Source: Sipunculus nudus (taxonomy: Eukaryota; Annelida; Sipuncula; Golfingiida; Sipunculidae). Taken from it: 64,000 nucleotides of DNA. A program made the translations under genes and the position numbers. Shown here in pieces: positions 41,201 through 48,640 of this stretch. Position 1 is the stretch's first letter. The number at the start of each line of letters is the position of its first letter. The stretch covers positions 36,224,019 through 36,288,018 of the forward strand of contig CM049306.1 of the NCBI GenBank assembly GCA_026874595.1. Direction: 5' to 3'. A model generated the notes under the pieces. The model worked only from the letters and a program-made list of their open reading frames with translations. It was not told where the DNA came from and searched no databases.

Positions 41201-41553
41201 TCCCATGTCTGGCATTTCTGTCCAGCTCTTAACATATATACTTACAAAACATAAAAAGGCTTCCTGCAAATCACATAAACGAACGTGTGAATTTTCTGTA
41301 AAAACGAACGTGTGAATTTTCTGTAAAAAATGAACAAAGGAAGTTGCAATTAGAATAAATCATCTCTCAGGTTTTCGAGGCAAATTACTCTACCTCTGCA
41401 GAAGTTTTTGCATTTTTTCAATTGATCAAAGCTTGTATTATTATATTCGCTTTTCCATTTTTCAGCAGACGACCAAGGCACACACCTGGTGGCAAAAACA
41501 GACGCAAGCGCAAACCAAAAAGGCGGCATTCCAGTACTGCCAAACCGGTCTGA
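7489..41553 (+). CDS. wif1: Wnt inhibitory factor 1 (WIF1), complete gene, 10 coding exons
   Basis: Secreted extracellular antagonist that binds Wnt ligands through its WIF domain; EGF modules contact glycosaminoglycans. Coding exons: 7489-7621, 11707-11846, 24353-24455, 35837-35977, 36619-36714, 37174-37275 (or to 37485), 38122-38214, 39241-39336, 40548-40641, 41466-41553. Joined in phase they give 361 residues (431 with the long exon 6); vertebrate WIF1 is about 380. Order: signal peptide, WIF domain (residues about 28-172), four six-cysteine EGF modules, Arg/Lys-rich tail ending TGA. The WIF domain keeps LTIWID at its start, YFSDLRSLD in the middle, and the cysteine pair IPC...RKQC. Introns at EGF borders are all phase 1, as usual for EGF exons. 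Vertebrate WIF1 and fly Shifted have five EGF modules; only four are seen here. The start at 7489 has a good context (caccATGg) directly before the hydrophobic leader; an in-frame ATG at 7426 would bury the signal peptide. Confidence 0.95.
8619..8687. repeat. TA microsatellite
   Basis: About 34 uninterrupted AT dinucleotides. Comparable arrays lie at 2643-2697, 25454-25521, 26278-26326, 28124-28182, 30646-30682, 33558-33598, 34307-34381, 35173-35242 and 52967-53029. Confidence 0.95.
10747..10844. repeat. Compound TA/CA microsatellite
   Basis: TA repeats interrupted by AAAAATAAAT, then CA repeats. Open frames here that read Tyr-Ile or Cys-Val repeats are artefacts. Confidence 0.9.
11707..11846 (+). 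CDS. wif1: wif1 exon 2: WIF domain, second part
   Basis: Acceptor TTTTATATTTCAG, donor GAG|GTAAGG. Completes a Gly codon from exon 1 and encodes VDVDIYVVQDAEVLPYL and later LPPEVNEVTLTWEAPGGE, which aligns with the NFTWQA region of vertebrate WIF domains. Ends in phase 0. Confidence 0.93.
14552..14622. repeat. C-run and G-run facing each other
   Basis: A run of 15 bases of C with one A (14552-14566) is followed 36 bp on by a run of 20 bases of G with one A (14603-14622). The two could pair into a hairpin. Another C-run lies at about 14877-14893. Confidence 0.7.
17168..17330 (+). repeat. Diverged dispersed repeat, copy B
   Basis: Same block order as 3935-4070. Family unknown. Confidence 0.45.
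17899..20175 (+). mobile_element. Helitron-like (pearl/HINE-type) non-autonomous element with six tandem units
   Basis: Begins with TC after an A, and ends with CTAG before a T. A GC-rich hairpin, GGCACC-TGC-GGTGCC, sits just before the 3' end. This is the Helitron terminal layout. Both ends carry the direct sub-terminal motif GTCTGG(A/C)GATACTATGG. Next to the 5' end is a short CCG microsatellite (17941-17959), then six tandem units of 323-336 bp. Bivalve pearl elements have this same order: 5' block, microsatellite, tandem cores, hairpin end (established knowledge). The shorter copy at 32405-33344 shares both ends, which confirms the boundaries. No Rep/helicase gene is present. Confidence 0.8.
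18220..20060 (+). repeat. Tandem array of about 330-bp units with dimeric higher-order structure
   Basis: The landmark GGTGGCGCCACC falls at 18223, 18550, 18886, 19209, 19544 and 19867 (mutated in the last). Spacing is 327, 336, 323, 335 and 323 bp. Units 3 and 5 share features absent from 2 and 4 (AACATGTTCG instead of a CTTGACC-type start), so a dimer of about 658 bp was amplified. In most units the landmark is part of a 20-bp perfect palindrome, AACAGGTGGCGCCACCTGTT. Open frames in the units (18844-19035, 19502-19693) are nearly identical by-products. Confidence 0.85.
20365..20824. mobile_element. 460-bp TIR element with 9-bp target duplication (Mutator-like MITE?)
   Basis: The 9-mer GTTTTGGTC stands at 20356-20364 and again at 20825-20833. 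Between them the ends are inverted: 16 of 22 terminal bases match, starting GG, and the similarity continues inward for about 50 bp. Each terminal region itself contains a palindrome (ATCCGCACGAC with an 11-bp partner at 20374-20396). A 9-bp duplication fits Mutator-like elements; the superfamily call is inference. Confidence 0.6.
21064..21076 (+). promoter_or_regulatory. Perfect DR1 nuclear-receptor-type site
   Basis: AGGTCA A AGGTCA. It lies in a degraded repeat (about 21050-21380) related to 28060-28640, where two more occur at 28432-28444 and 28560-28572. DR1 is the consensus for RXR partners and HNF4. Function in the intron is not shown. Confidence 0.5.
21525..21870 (+). repeat. Minisatellite of about 35-38 bp, left part
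   Basis: About nine degenerate units with TGAATTCCTGTACCTACTTT and a T-run. The array resumes at 23953 after the inserted element, so the insertion split it. Confidence 0.8.
21969..22986 (+). repeat. 509-bp tandem duplication inside the Helentron-like element
   Basis: The block beginning GGGCACAAATCGTAACC at 21969 recurs at 22478 and stays nearly identical for about 400 bases or more (one A-run length difference). A smaller 68-bp duplication (22335-22402 and 22403-22470) lies just before the second copy. The near identity points to recent unequal exchange. Confidence 0.85.
22056..23519. promoter_or_regulatory. Eight perfect AGGTCAnnnTGACCT inverted repeats (ERE-type)
   Basis: Positions: 22056-22070, 22371-22385, 22439-22453, 22565-22579, 22879-22893, 23039-23053, 23193-23207, 23505-23519. 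A ninth is at 27517-27531 in the second element. IR3 of AGGTCA is the consensus estrogen-receptor-type response element. Spacers are TTG, TGG or CTG. They belong to the element's core repeat. Binding is inference. Confidence 0.6.
23953..24035 (+). repeat. Minisatellite, right part
   Basis: Continuation of the 21525-21870 array (CTGTACCTACTTTTGTCC units) beyond the inserted element. Confidence 0.75.
24353..24455 (+). CDS. wif1: wif1 exon 3: WIF domain, third part
   Basis: Acceptor CGTTCACAG, donor CTCAG|GTAAGC. Encodes YRYYFSDLRSLDSILLYDPL and ends ITGYIPRKRS, clearly matching the FLSLRSLDKGI...GTVPHKAS segment of WIF1. It is separated by 12.5 kb of repeat-rich intron from exon 2. Ends in phase 1. 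Confidence 0.93.
24715..25145. repeat. Imperfect palindrome of about 430 bp (foldback element)
   Basis: The two halves match in inverse around a centre near 24967. Pairs include GGTCTGTGTGAACTC (about 24842) with GAGTTTACACAGACC (about 25007), TTTCACGTGTATATACGCAT with ATGCGTATATACGTGAAA, and outer blocks TGCGTGAAAAAAT with ATTTTTTCTCGCA. This looks like a MITE with very long inverted repeats. No clear target duplication was found. Confidence 0.6.
25341..25674 (+). mobile_element. TIR MITE, copy 1
   Basis: Left end AAAAAAGGGTATGCTTCTCAG and right end GCCTGAGAACCAAACCTTTTT are inverted. A TA microsatellite (25454-25521) sits inside. The whole element aligns with the reverse complement of 31985-32275, sharing blocks such as CCATAAAAATGTCTTATGAT and CATAACAAAGG. 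Superfamily unknown; target duplication unclear. Confidence 0.65.
27322..28810 (+). mobile_element. Helentron-like non-autonomous element, copy 2
   Basis: Same 5' end as copy 1 (TAGCTCAGCTGACTGTAAGT, then a GTCCGTCCGTCC stretch) and same type of 3' end (CAGCTGAGCGCC, TGACCTATAGGTCA palindrome, CTTG). The interior differs. It has one IR3 site (27517-27531), two degenerate GGTGGCGCCACCTG modules (27684 and 27846), a TA array (28124-28182) and GGTCAAGGTCA-rich repeats. Confidence 0.6.
31985..32275 (-). mobile_element. TIR MITE, copy 2 (opposite orientation to copy 1)
   Basis: Ends AAAAGGTATGGTTCTCAGG and CCTAGAACCAAACCTTTTTT are inverted repeats. The full length is the reverse complement of copy 1 without the TA array. 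Confidence 0.65.
32405..33344 (+). mobile_element. Helitron-like (pearl/HINE-type) element, copy 2, two units
   Basis: Starts TCCCCAGACAAAGTC after an A, has a CCG run (about 32445-32458), two 325-bp units (palindrome at 32703-32722 and 33028-33047), and ends with the same hairpin and CTAG before T as copy 1. Confidence 0.8.
34307..34381. repeat. TA microsatellite
   Basis: Two TTTATA interruptions. Seven arrays of this kind lie in intron 3 alone. Confidence 0.9.
35837..35977 (+). CDS. wif1: wif1 exon 4: end of WIF domain
   Basis: Acceptor TTTATTTCAAG, donor TTCG|GTAAGC. Encodes AFKMAIPCKGQQVGIASF through LRKQCKTF. The two cysteines match the disulfide pair of the WIF domain. A nearer internal AG would shift the junction and lose the alignment AS-VVQVGFPC, so this acceptor was preferred. 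Confidence 0.9.
36172..36388 (+). mobile_element. tRNA-derived SINE, copy 1 (wif1 intron 4)
   Basis: The head folds like a tRNA: acceptor strands GGAGGTA and TGCCTCC pair over seven positions (36172-36247), and a B box GGTTCGAACCC is at 36224-36234. A tRNA-unrelated body and an A-rich end follow. Copy 2 at 62636-62816 shares head, body and the CAGAAG(G/A)CTTAA tail. Confidence 0.75.
36619..36714 (+). CDS. wif1: wif1 exon 5: EGF module 1
   Basis: Acceptor TTTTTTTCAG, donor CAAC|GTAATG, phase 1 on both sides. Six cysteines in EGF spacing: CLRGCLNNGTC then CVCRPGWKGDRC. Confidence 0.93.
37174..37275 (+). CDS. wif1: wif1 exon 6 (short form): EGF module 2
   Basis: Acceptor CTATTTTTCAG, donor AAAG|GTAGGC, phase 1 on both sides. 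Six cysteines: CQFACRNGGQC then CECKGDFHGPQC. The open frame does not stop at this donor but continues for another 87 codons; see the long-form entry. Confidence 0.9.
37276..37485 (+). CDS. wif1: Candidate alternative extension of wif1 exon 6: 70-residue acidic linker
   Basis: Directly after the GT donor the frame stays open, with GC content and codon use like the exons rather than the introns. It encodes an acidic stretch (FDEDDYDEYGWGSG), then three N-glycosylation sequons (NFS, NTT, NVT). At 37485 there is a GC-type donor, GAG|GCAGGT, one mismatch from the consensus. Using it adds exactly 210 bp and again ends in phase 1 with a G, so it joins exon 7 (GAT, Asp) in frame just as the short form does. 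If neither donor is used the frame ends at a stop at 37533-37535, giving a two-EGF protein. The splice choice is inference; the open frame and the GC donor are seen directly. Confidence 0.6.
38122..38214 (+). CDS. wif1: wif1 exon 7: EGF module 3
   Basis: Acceptor GATTGACAG, donor AAAC|GTAAGT (perfect), phase 1 on both sides. Six cysteines: CKIPCKNGGVC then CKCAPGYHGRYC. Confidence 0.93.
39241..39336 (+). CDS. wif1: wif1 exon 8: EGF module 4
   Basis: Acceptor CTGTTTTGCAG, donor AAAA|GTAGGT, phase 1 on both sides. Cysteines: CRRSCSHHGAC then CRCHPGWFGKFCNK, most like the last EGF module of vertebrate WIF1 (GAHGTC...GWHGRHCNK). Confidence 0.92.
39535..39800 (+). repeat. 32-bp minisatellite in wif1 intron 8
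   Basis: Units of the type TTCATGGAACATTACCTGTA GGTGTCACC; two adjacent copies of GGTTCAT are exactly 32 bp apart. About eight degenerate units. Confidence 0.8.
40548..40641 (+). CDS. wif1: wif1 exon 9: basic C-terminal region
   Basis: Acceptor TTTATTCAG, donor AATGG|GTAAGA. Encodes LVYYELYMRRLNKRRNRRRF and ends HQLRRSDNG. The basic character fits binding to heparan sulfate or the cell surface (inference from composition). Ends in phase 2. A CRE-like TGACGTCA lies upstream at 40472-40479. Confidence 0.85.
41285..41334 (+). repeat. 24-bp direct duplication
   Basis: CGAACGTGTGAATTTTCTGT occurs twice in direct succession in intron 9. Minor. Confidence 0.8.
41466..41553 (+). CDS. wif1: wif1 exon 10: basic tail and stop
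   Basis: Acceptor TTCCATTTTTCAG, phase 2 entry. Encodes RRPRHTPGGKNRRKRKPKRR and seven or so further residues to TGA at 41551-41553. A second AG three bases on (CAGCAG) would drop one residue. The tail is more basic than in vertebrate WIF1, which also ends in a charged, poorly conserved stretch. Confidence 0.85.
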
Positions 41554-43385
41554 TTGGCTCAACTGTGATCGTGTTAACCAATAGTCTCACTGCCATGCAC
41601 CCGCGCACGCGCAGCTATGCCTACACTGGTCACGTGAACCCAGAACAATCAACCATGCAAGCAGAGCTAGTCCGTCGCAGCAAGGAAAACTATGCTCTCA
41701 TCGCTTTGATTGTGTTACTTAATCACTTAATAGGCAGTATCACTTGAGAACGTGTCAGAATGCTCACAAAAAATGGTCATAGTGCAACATTTGAAATACC
41801 TTTTAGATGAAGAGCTTAACCGCCTGCTGAGTATTGTACAGTCCCTCCAGTGTGGTATCTTTGTCATGAATGTGTACACTAATCGAGTGGTTGATGGAAT
41901 AACTTAAATTTCAAGTCGCATTAAAATATTGTGCCAGTCACTTTTTTATCACATATATTCTCTCAGCGAGTCTTTTTGTCGTGAGTTTGTGAAGTCGGTA
42001 TTTTGTACGTAATACCGGAGTATTTAAAATTTGCTTCTGGGAACCTTCAACATCCATGGCATATAGTTCACAATTTCGTCACCAGGTGGCGCTTCTAGTG
42101 AGTTAAGATGTGGGTTAGCAGTTTCAGGTGCTGCACAGTCCCGTTTGTTTTATCAAAGTTAACTTAAATAAGTATCACACTTTTTTTTGTATTTCACTAG
42201 TCGGCGCGGCGCATGGGCATAAGGGAAGTCCGGTCAGCGTTAATGTCATCAAAAATTTAATTCTGTTATTAACTCTTTAATTATATTAGAGTATGTATGG
42301 TATGTGTATTTTCCAAGTATTTTCCTGACGAATAGGAAGGTGTATAAGTTATTTTTCATAAGTGACAGCATTAGAGATGGTCTAATGCTTTTAAAATGTC
42401 CAAGTAGGACAACTTAAGTTGGTGACTGAACAAATTTAGTCAATATATTTGTTTATGTCTTTTCCGGCAATTTAAAATGATCAATCTAGCTTCTAAGTAT
42501 CCACAAAGCATTGTGTACACGATAAGACCATAAAATATACTATGTTTTCGTATTTAACGTGATAGTGTGTTGTAATTGATTTTTTTTTAATTATTATTAT
42601 TTAATTCTATAAATTTATAAACCATGTTAAAAACGCCGGGATCCGGCAGTTCTGTTATTTGGGCCATATGAGCTTATTCAGTTCACTTAAAGTCGTAAAG
42701 ACTAAGTGTTATTACGTAGATACGGCTCGGTGATTTTTGTAATGACGATATTTTTTTCTAATTGTTGGGCGTTTCAGCCATATGACTGACCCCACGGGGA
42801 GCCAGGCTCTGCAGTGATTAATTTCAATTTTTAATTTAACAAGAACTTTCCCCGAGTTCTTCATTTATGTTAAATTTAATGATTTTATCGTATATTTTAA
42901 CAAGTCGCTTCCCTTCATATTTTAAAGTATGATTTGTTTTAATTTTATCATTTTCGTTGATTATTTTAGGTCACAAAAGGAACAGGATTTGGTGTCTTGG
43001 TGAAATTGTTGTATTTTATAACAATGATTTTTGTTGGGGAAGAGATTTCATGCATTGCGTATATATGGAAATACAGGCATTATTTTAATGTGTATTATTT
43101 TCCTATTTGTTCTCAGTTTTAATACTTTTGTTAGACTGAGCATCTTTAGCACAGAAGTAGTGCTATCCTGTGTTTGTTAAAGATCAACCATTACGTTTTA
43201 TATTAAGACCGTCAAATCGCCAGGACTGGTAGATCGTTTCTGTGTTTGTGGAGTTTTATTTCTAGGGCCGGGTGGCTCATGTTTTATTTTTTTTTTTATT
43301 TATATTTTTTAAATGAAATCAATTTCTGTATGATTGAATATGTCAAACTTCTGTACAAATAAAATAATACCAAAGGATAGTTTAT
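41554..43385 (+). other. wif1: Probable wif1 3' untranslated region
   Basis: No coding potential follows the stop codon. The region is T-rich with a candidate polyadenylation signal AATAAA at 43358-43363. Its real end cannot be fixed without transcripts. Confidence 0.45.
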
Positions 43386-43878
43386 GTTTGTTTTCATTTT
43401 TCGGTCGAGGGGTGTATTTTTTATTCCTTTGCTGGTCTGTTGACAGATGGCGCCATCCTGCAGCCAAGGGAAAATTTCCTCCAGAATTGTTACTTGCAAA
43501 TTGCGGATGCCACCGCTGACTTTACAGTTACGTGTCCTTTCTCAACAGATCATGACATAACTAGGCACTTTAAACTAACCACATCCCTGACCGAACACGA
43601 AGACCATCTATATTTCTGAATAAGCCGCAGTAAGAAATCTAGATTTATGCCGTAATTATTTTAATTATAAATTGCGGGCGATACAGCTTGCGTTCGACTG
43701 GAAATAGTGCTGTGCCCACCCATTGATTGGCAGAGATCTATTCCCTTCATAGACGAGATCTCGCGTGAGAAGAATTTGTACCTGCATGTTTTAACAAAGT
43801 CGAATAGATTCAGATCGTTTACACGGTCGGTCAGTCACCACCTAAAAGAGCAAAATAGGAACAATGGACACGCTAAGC

Positions 43879-44744
43879 TTACGTAATCCGCAGCGACGCA
43901 GGGCTTTTCATCTGTTACTAACCGGAGCTGTCCCACTAATTGGCAGGCCATGTAAATGCCCTAATTAGCAAATCAAAAGGCGGATATGTTCAAGAGCGCT
44001 CAAACTGTCACCTGTTTCATAAATTTCTACGGTGAATTCTATAAAATACACTGGTCCGATCACTTTATTTATACATGTTTGAACTTTGAAATTTTGGTAA
44101 AGTAAAAATTGCAATTTCGTGACGACTATCCATCATTTAGAATCAACTTCCCGCACCCACTGGGCCACTCCTCACCCATTGTGCTACTCGCTGCTAAATC
44201 CCTGCACAAAGGGGTTACGTAATCGCTTGCGTCAACTGGACGCTGAAGATCCCACACCGTGTACCTGCCACGCTGACCCAAAAAAGAAAGGCAAGGGGGA
44301 GGTCCAGCGTTACGACATAACGGTCGTCATTACGGGATTTGTTGTGTAACCTGCTTGATTCTGGACGATATCAAACATCAGATAATTCGTCAAAGAAGTC
44401 TTCATAATCTTCATGTAACTTGAATCGTCTATCCAAATCGAGAGTTCAGTTTGATTGGTACCAAAGAGAAGAAGAACACTGGTGAAGAGTTTCTCCAAAT
44501 ACAAGTTTGCTTGGTCCAGTCTGATGTAACACAGCAGAACTGGAGAGAACACCCTGAACCTGGTAAGGACAAACTTGTTGCGTTACGTTACGGTGATGTT
44601 ACGTCATGTTAACTTGACTTTACGTCATGTTATGACATATCTTCATGTTGTCCTGGAGCCACGTGTTTACACGACATATTTCCATAAGGATTGTCCATAT
44701 TTGATGTCTGTGATGGTATCTAACCGTCTGTAATGATGACGTCA
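43879..44744. promoter_or_regulatory. Cluster of bZIP-type sites upstream of the NFIL3-like gene
   Basis: Two perfect NFIL3/PAR-bZIP consensus octamers TTACGTAA (43879-43886, 44215-44222), two TTACGTCA (44599-44606, 44620-44627) and one CRE TGACGTCA (44737-44744) fall within 870 bp, about 2.2-3.1 kb before the coding exon. I see no other TTACGTAA in the window. The region may contain the promoter and a non-coding first exon ending near 44562 (CTG|GTAAGG). Autoregulation is inference. Confidence 0.45.
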
Positions 44745-46970
44745 CAAAATAATAATGTTATATAATAGTGTCATGTAATAATATTATATAATATGAAAAG
44801 TAATATTAAAAGGTAACGTCAAAGGGAATACATTCAATAGTTGTTAAGGCATTGGCTAAACTTGACAAATAATTATTGAGGACATATATGTCTGACCCAG
44901 AACACTATCATTTGAAAAAAAACTGTTAATGCAATATGTACTAACATCATCAAAAATTTGAAATGAGGGGGCCCTCACAGATTAACTTAAATCTCGTATC
45001 TAAATGACCCTATTTTTTTTCTTTTAATAGTGATTGTGAAATGAGCAGTTTTTCTGTTAATAAACACCAAAATGAAAGAAAGTAACAATTTACTTGATTA
45101 ACAGCGCTGAACATTTGTTAAAAATATATCGCATTATAAAGTCGTTAAAGTGCATGTATTTGATAAGGTACCTTTGTATTATATTTCATATTCCAGTTAT
45201 ATTTGAATACCTTTAGTAATTTCCAATTTTCATTCAGTCCATTTTAATGACAGTTGGTGACATTACATGTATTTTGACAGATGTGACCATTTCGTGTATT
45301 CACTACAACACATCACAAGTATTACTAGTCAAACGACCTCTGCCGGGGATCAATAAAAATAAAACGTTCTGGGGAGCGTGGCTATTAATAAGGAGGCGTA
45401 TCCAGCCTATTTGGTTTTTTAAAAAAAGTTAAAGTTAATTGATAAAGTTACCCTAGGCCTGCGTTATTTCAGTGTAATATAGGTCAGATCTGAGTTAGTA
45501 AAACAAATGTTTATTCTTTAAAAAAAAATATATATATTAAGACGATGTGTGAGAAATGGAAAACATTGGAAGTCCATCGATATAGGAATACATGCTTTTA
45601 AACCTAGGTTTTGTTTTTTAAACAAACATAAAATTGATCATGTGTTGAAGTATGTACACTATAACTGTGTTTATTAATAACAGGCATATTGTGAAATTCC
45701 CAATGCAGAATTAGCCATTTGTGTTCTTTAATTTGAACAAATATTGCCTTTGACGTTATCTTTGAAAAAAAAAGTGTATGCAATGGTAGCACGCTATAGG
45801 GAAATGTGGCAAGTTAATTCCGGGTAGACATGTATGTATGTTTACATAACGAAACACGATACGGTTTCTCTTCGGATCCATGTTCATGAATGTGCTCTTT
45901 GTCTGAACAGGTTGCTGGTGTTAAAACAACTAAGCACAGTAGCTTACGAACACTGCTATATGGTGTTTTGTTCACAGTGAAATACCAATTAAATGTCAGT
46001 ATTTACAGTCCATAGATGAACTTTTGAAAATGCTGACATTGTGTTATGATCCCGTCAGGGGGGTTATGTCTTCACCACTGTTTGAAGGATAACACGAAAT
46101 GCCCTTCTGAAATACAATGTCGTATTCTTAATATAGAGGCATAAATAGTCTCATGCAAGTTTAGTAACTGTTTAGCATTTATAATATACTCCATGTATCT
46201 GTTAGTTTAAAATAAGATGTTTGTATACTCGAATCACATTGTGCAGTTAATGGAACAACCTTTACATGTACCTACTGGCATGACAGTTCCTGCGGGGGAT
46301 GTAATGTGATATGTTCATTGATTATGTTGATTAATTACAAGAAAAAAATGTATGTGTATTTTGCAATTATATGCGAAACAAAAATTGGAACAATTAAAGG
46401 TCGCAATGCCAAGTTCTTTCAGTTTAGCTAGAAAACTGAATTTCATGATAATTCATCCATTTGTTTCTTGTCTTGCCTTACTTTTATAAGTTTTTTTTTT
46501 ACCTTATTAGGTGCTGATTATTAAGCATTTTAGCCTGCCGTGGTCTGGCTATATGCCCCAAAATTCTCACCTATTTTTACTTCTTAATGGTCTTAAAGTA
46601 GTTATTTAGTCGAATTTGGTACAAATATTTACTTTATTGTCAAAATAATTTGCCAAATGTCACCACCATAATCAACTGTTACCTGCATCATCTAGTGCAG
46701 GTATGCACTGCTGACACCTTGGGGCCATTTTACATTCCCAAATCACCACGAGCCCGATCACAGTTGTTAGTATTTGGGTTATGTTAACAAACTCAGTTTA
46801 CACATTTTTGCAAGCTGATTTGTACCAGATTCAATCAAACGTTCTATTTAAGGCCACTTAAAAGAATAAGTTAGGGATAATCGTTGTGCGTTTTGGTCAT
46901 TTTCGGTGCTATTCGGTCCTTTTCGATTAATATACTGACCCTAAAATCTGTGTTTTTCTCTCTATTTCAG

Positions 46971-48110
46971 ACAAACATGAGTGAAGAAGAGAATCGTGCT
47001 ATCAGAGCTTCCAAGTTACCAGGGCAACAAGCAAATCCAATCCACGACCCAATCACCACATCGAACAACCAAACCGAGGCCGTGGCAGACAGTGCGCCAA
47101 ATCATACCAGAGCGCCCTCTACCGATGACCATCAGGCCTACATATACCACGACACAGGGGAGACTAACATGCACGGTCATAACAGTGTGCTGCCACGAAT
47201 TGACATATTTGAACATTATAGTCATATGAGCGATATAACTAAATCCACCAGAAAAAGCAAAACGCCTATCCCTGAAAACAACAAGGATGAACGATATTGG
47301 GAAAAACGGAAGCGGAACAACGAAGCGGCGAGGAAGTCTCGCGAGAACAAGAGAAAAACGGACGCAAGCATCAGGGACAAACTGGCAATCGCGGAGGCTG
47401 AGAACGCTATGTTAAGAAAAGAACTAGCCATGTTGAAAAGTCAGTTCGGTCTCCCTCATGATCAGAGCTACAGGTATGCCACAAGCAAGGATTTGCACAA
47501 CGATGCACATTATACTGACGCCGACAACCCGCACTCGCATGCGGTTCCTATTCATCCATCACCAGAGAATAATTCAGAGATATCGCAACACCCTGGTAGT
47601 TCACACCGAAACCCTTGTTCCCAAGAGGTTCCGCTCAAAAAGAGACACCGGGCAAAAACCCCCCAAGAACATTATAACACGATTTACAGCACGCCAGCTG
47701 ATGTCGCCTCGTATAACCACCAAATGTGGGCAATGCACAACGGCTCTCCCGCCCACTGGAGTACAGCGCCACCTTGCGACCATCAGGAACATCACCAGGA
47801 TGACCATCGCGCCCAGCCTGTCCCGTCCTCATATGCAATGCATTATTATATAACTCCAGATGGGTCTGCGTCAGTAGGTTATCCAGCGGATCTTACAGTC
47901 AAGCAAGAGGTCATGAAGAAATCTGCCAATGTGTCCAACACAAACAGTCATAACAGTTCAACAAACACTAACGGCTCCCAGGGCACCGGGGCTGTTTCGC
48001 ATGTTGACCGCAAGATGACAGGAGTGCATATGCAGTCTGATCTCCGAAGTCGTTTGCAAGAGCTGTCTCATGAAGTGAATGAGATGAAGAGTTATTTCAT
48101 GAAAGAATAA
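46971..48110 (+). CDS. nfil3: NFIL3-like (E4BP4-type) bZIP transcription factor
   Basis: DNA-binding nuclear factor; NFIL3 proteins bind TTAYGTAA as dimers, usually as repressors opposing PAR-bZIP activators. An acceptor TCTCTATTTCAG ends at 46970 and the ATG is at 46977, giving 377 residues to TAA at 48110. The basic region (residues about 104-127) reads RYWEKRKRNNEAARKSREN, with the bZIP signature NxxAAxxSR and the YWEKR typical of NFIL3. A leucine zipper follows to SQFGL at about 159. A SUMO-type motif LTVKQE lies near residue 310 and a heptad-like segment at the C-terminus. Vertebrate NFIL3 also has its whole coding region in one exon after non-coding 5' exons, as seems true here. No PAR domain is seen. 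Long His/Ser/Asn-rich parts are unassigned. It could be a more distant CES-2-like member. Confidence 0.85.
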   Translation, partial: TNMSEEENRAIRASKLPGQQANPIHDPITTSNNQTEAVADSAPNHTRAPSTDDHQAYIYHDTGETNMHGHNSVLPRIDIFEHYSHMSDITKSTRKSKTPIPENNKDERYWEKRKRNNEAARKSRENKRKTDASIRDKLAIAEAENAMLRKELAMLKSQFGLPHDQSYRYATSKDLHNDAHYTDADNPHSHAVPIHPSPENNSEISQHPGSSHRNPCSQEVPLKKRHRAKTPQEHYNTIYSTPADVASYNHQMWAMHNGSPAHWSTAPPCDHQEHHQDDHRAQPVPSSYAMHYYITPDGSASVGYPADLTVKQEVMKKSANVSNTNSHNSSTNTNGSQGTGAVSHVDRKMTGVHMQSDLRSRLQELSHEVNEMKSYFMKE

Positions 48111-48640
48111 AAGAACAATGATATATGTCGTGTCTTGTAGATAAGGAGCGTTCAAGCACTGCAAATCGATGTCTCAAGCTGACGTTTTGTATATGTAATA
48201 TTTGTAAGCAGGAACAAACGCTCTCTAAACAAATAATTCAGCGCTGATTTTGAATTTGCTGCAAAAAAATCTCTCTAGACATTTTATGAAATTATCGTCT
48301 ATTGAATATGAAAAGGCCAAGAAGCGTAAGCCAAATGCTCTAATTGTATGGTTACTCGCACGGACTGGTTCAATGGTTTTCCTTACTTTGAAAACCGATT
48401 GATGAACTGGCTTTAAGAACCCAGTGTCTTGATCATGTTTTCTGTCTCTGATTGAAATGAAAACCTTCAGATGAGGGATTATATTTAAAAGGCACAACAT
48501 TTGACTCTATTAATGACAAGACTGTGGATATATAGGTTGTCAAATGATAGCTTTCAAATTAACTTGTTGTTTAACGTTCATGTGTTTACAATTTACAAAA
48601 CAAATGTTCATGACTTTCAATAAAAATTTATCAGTTTTGC
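48111..48640 (+). other. Probable 3' untranslated region of the NFIL3-like gene
   Basis: A candidate polyadenylation signal AATAAA lies at 48619-48624, followed by a GT-rich stretch. Further AATAAA motifs at about 49554 and 49581 could end a longer form. A 114-codon open frame at 48891-49235 has no recognisable features. Confidence 0.5.
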
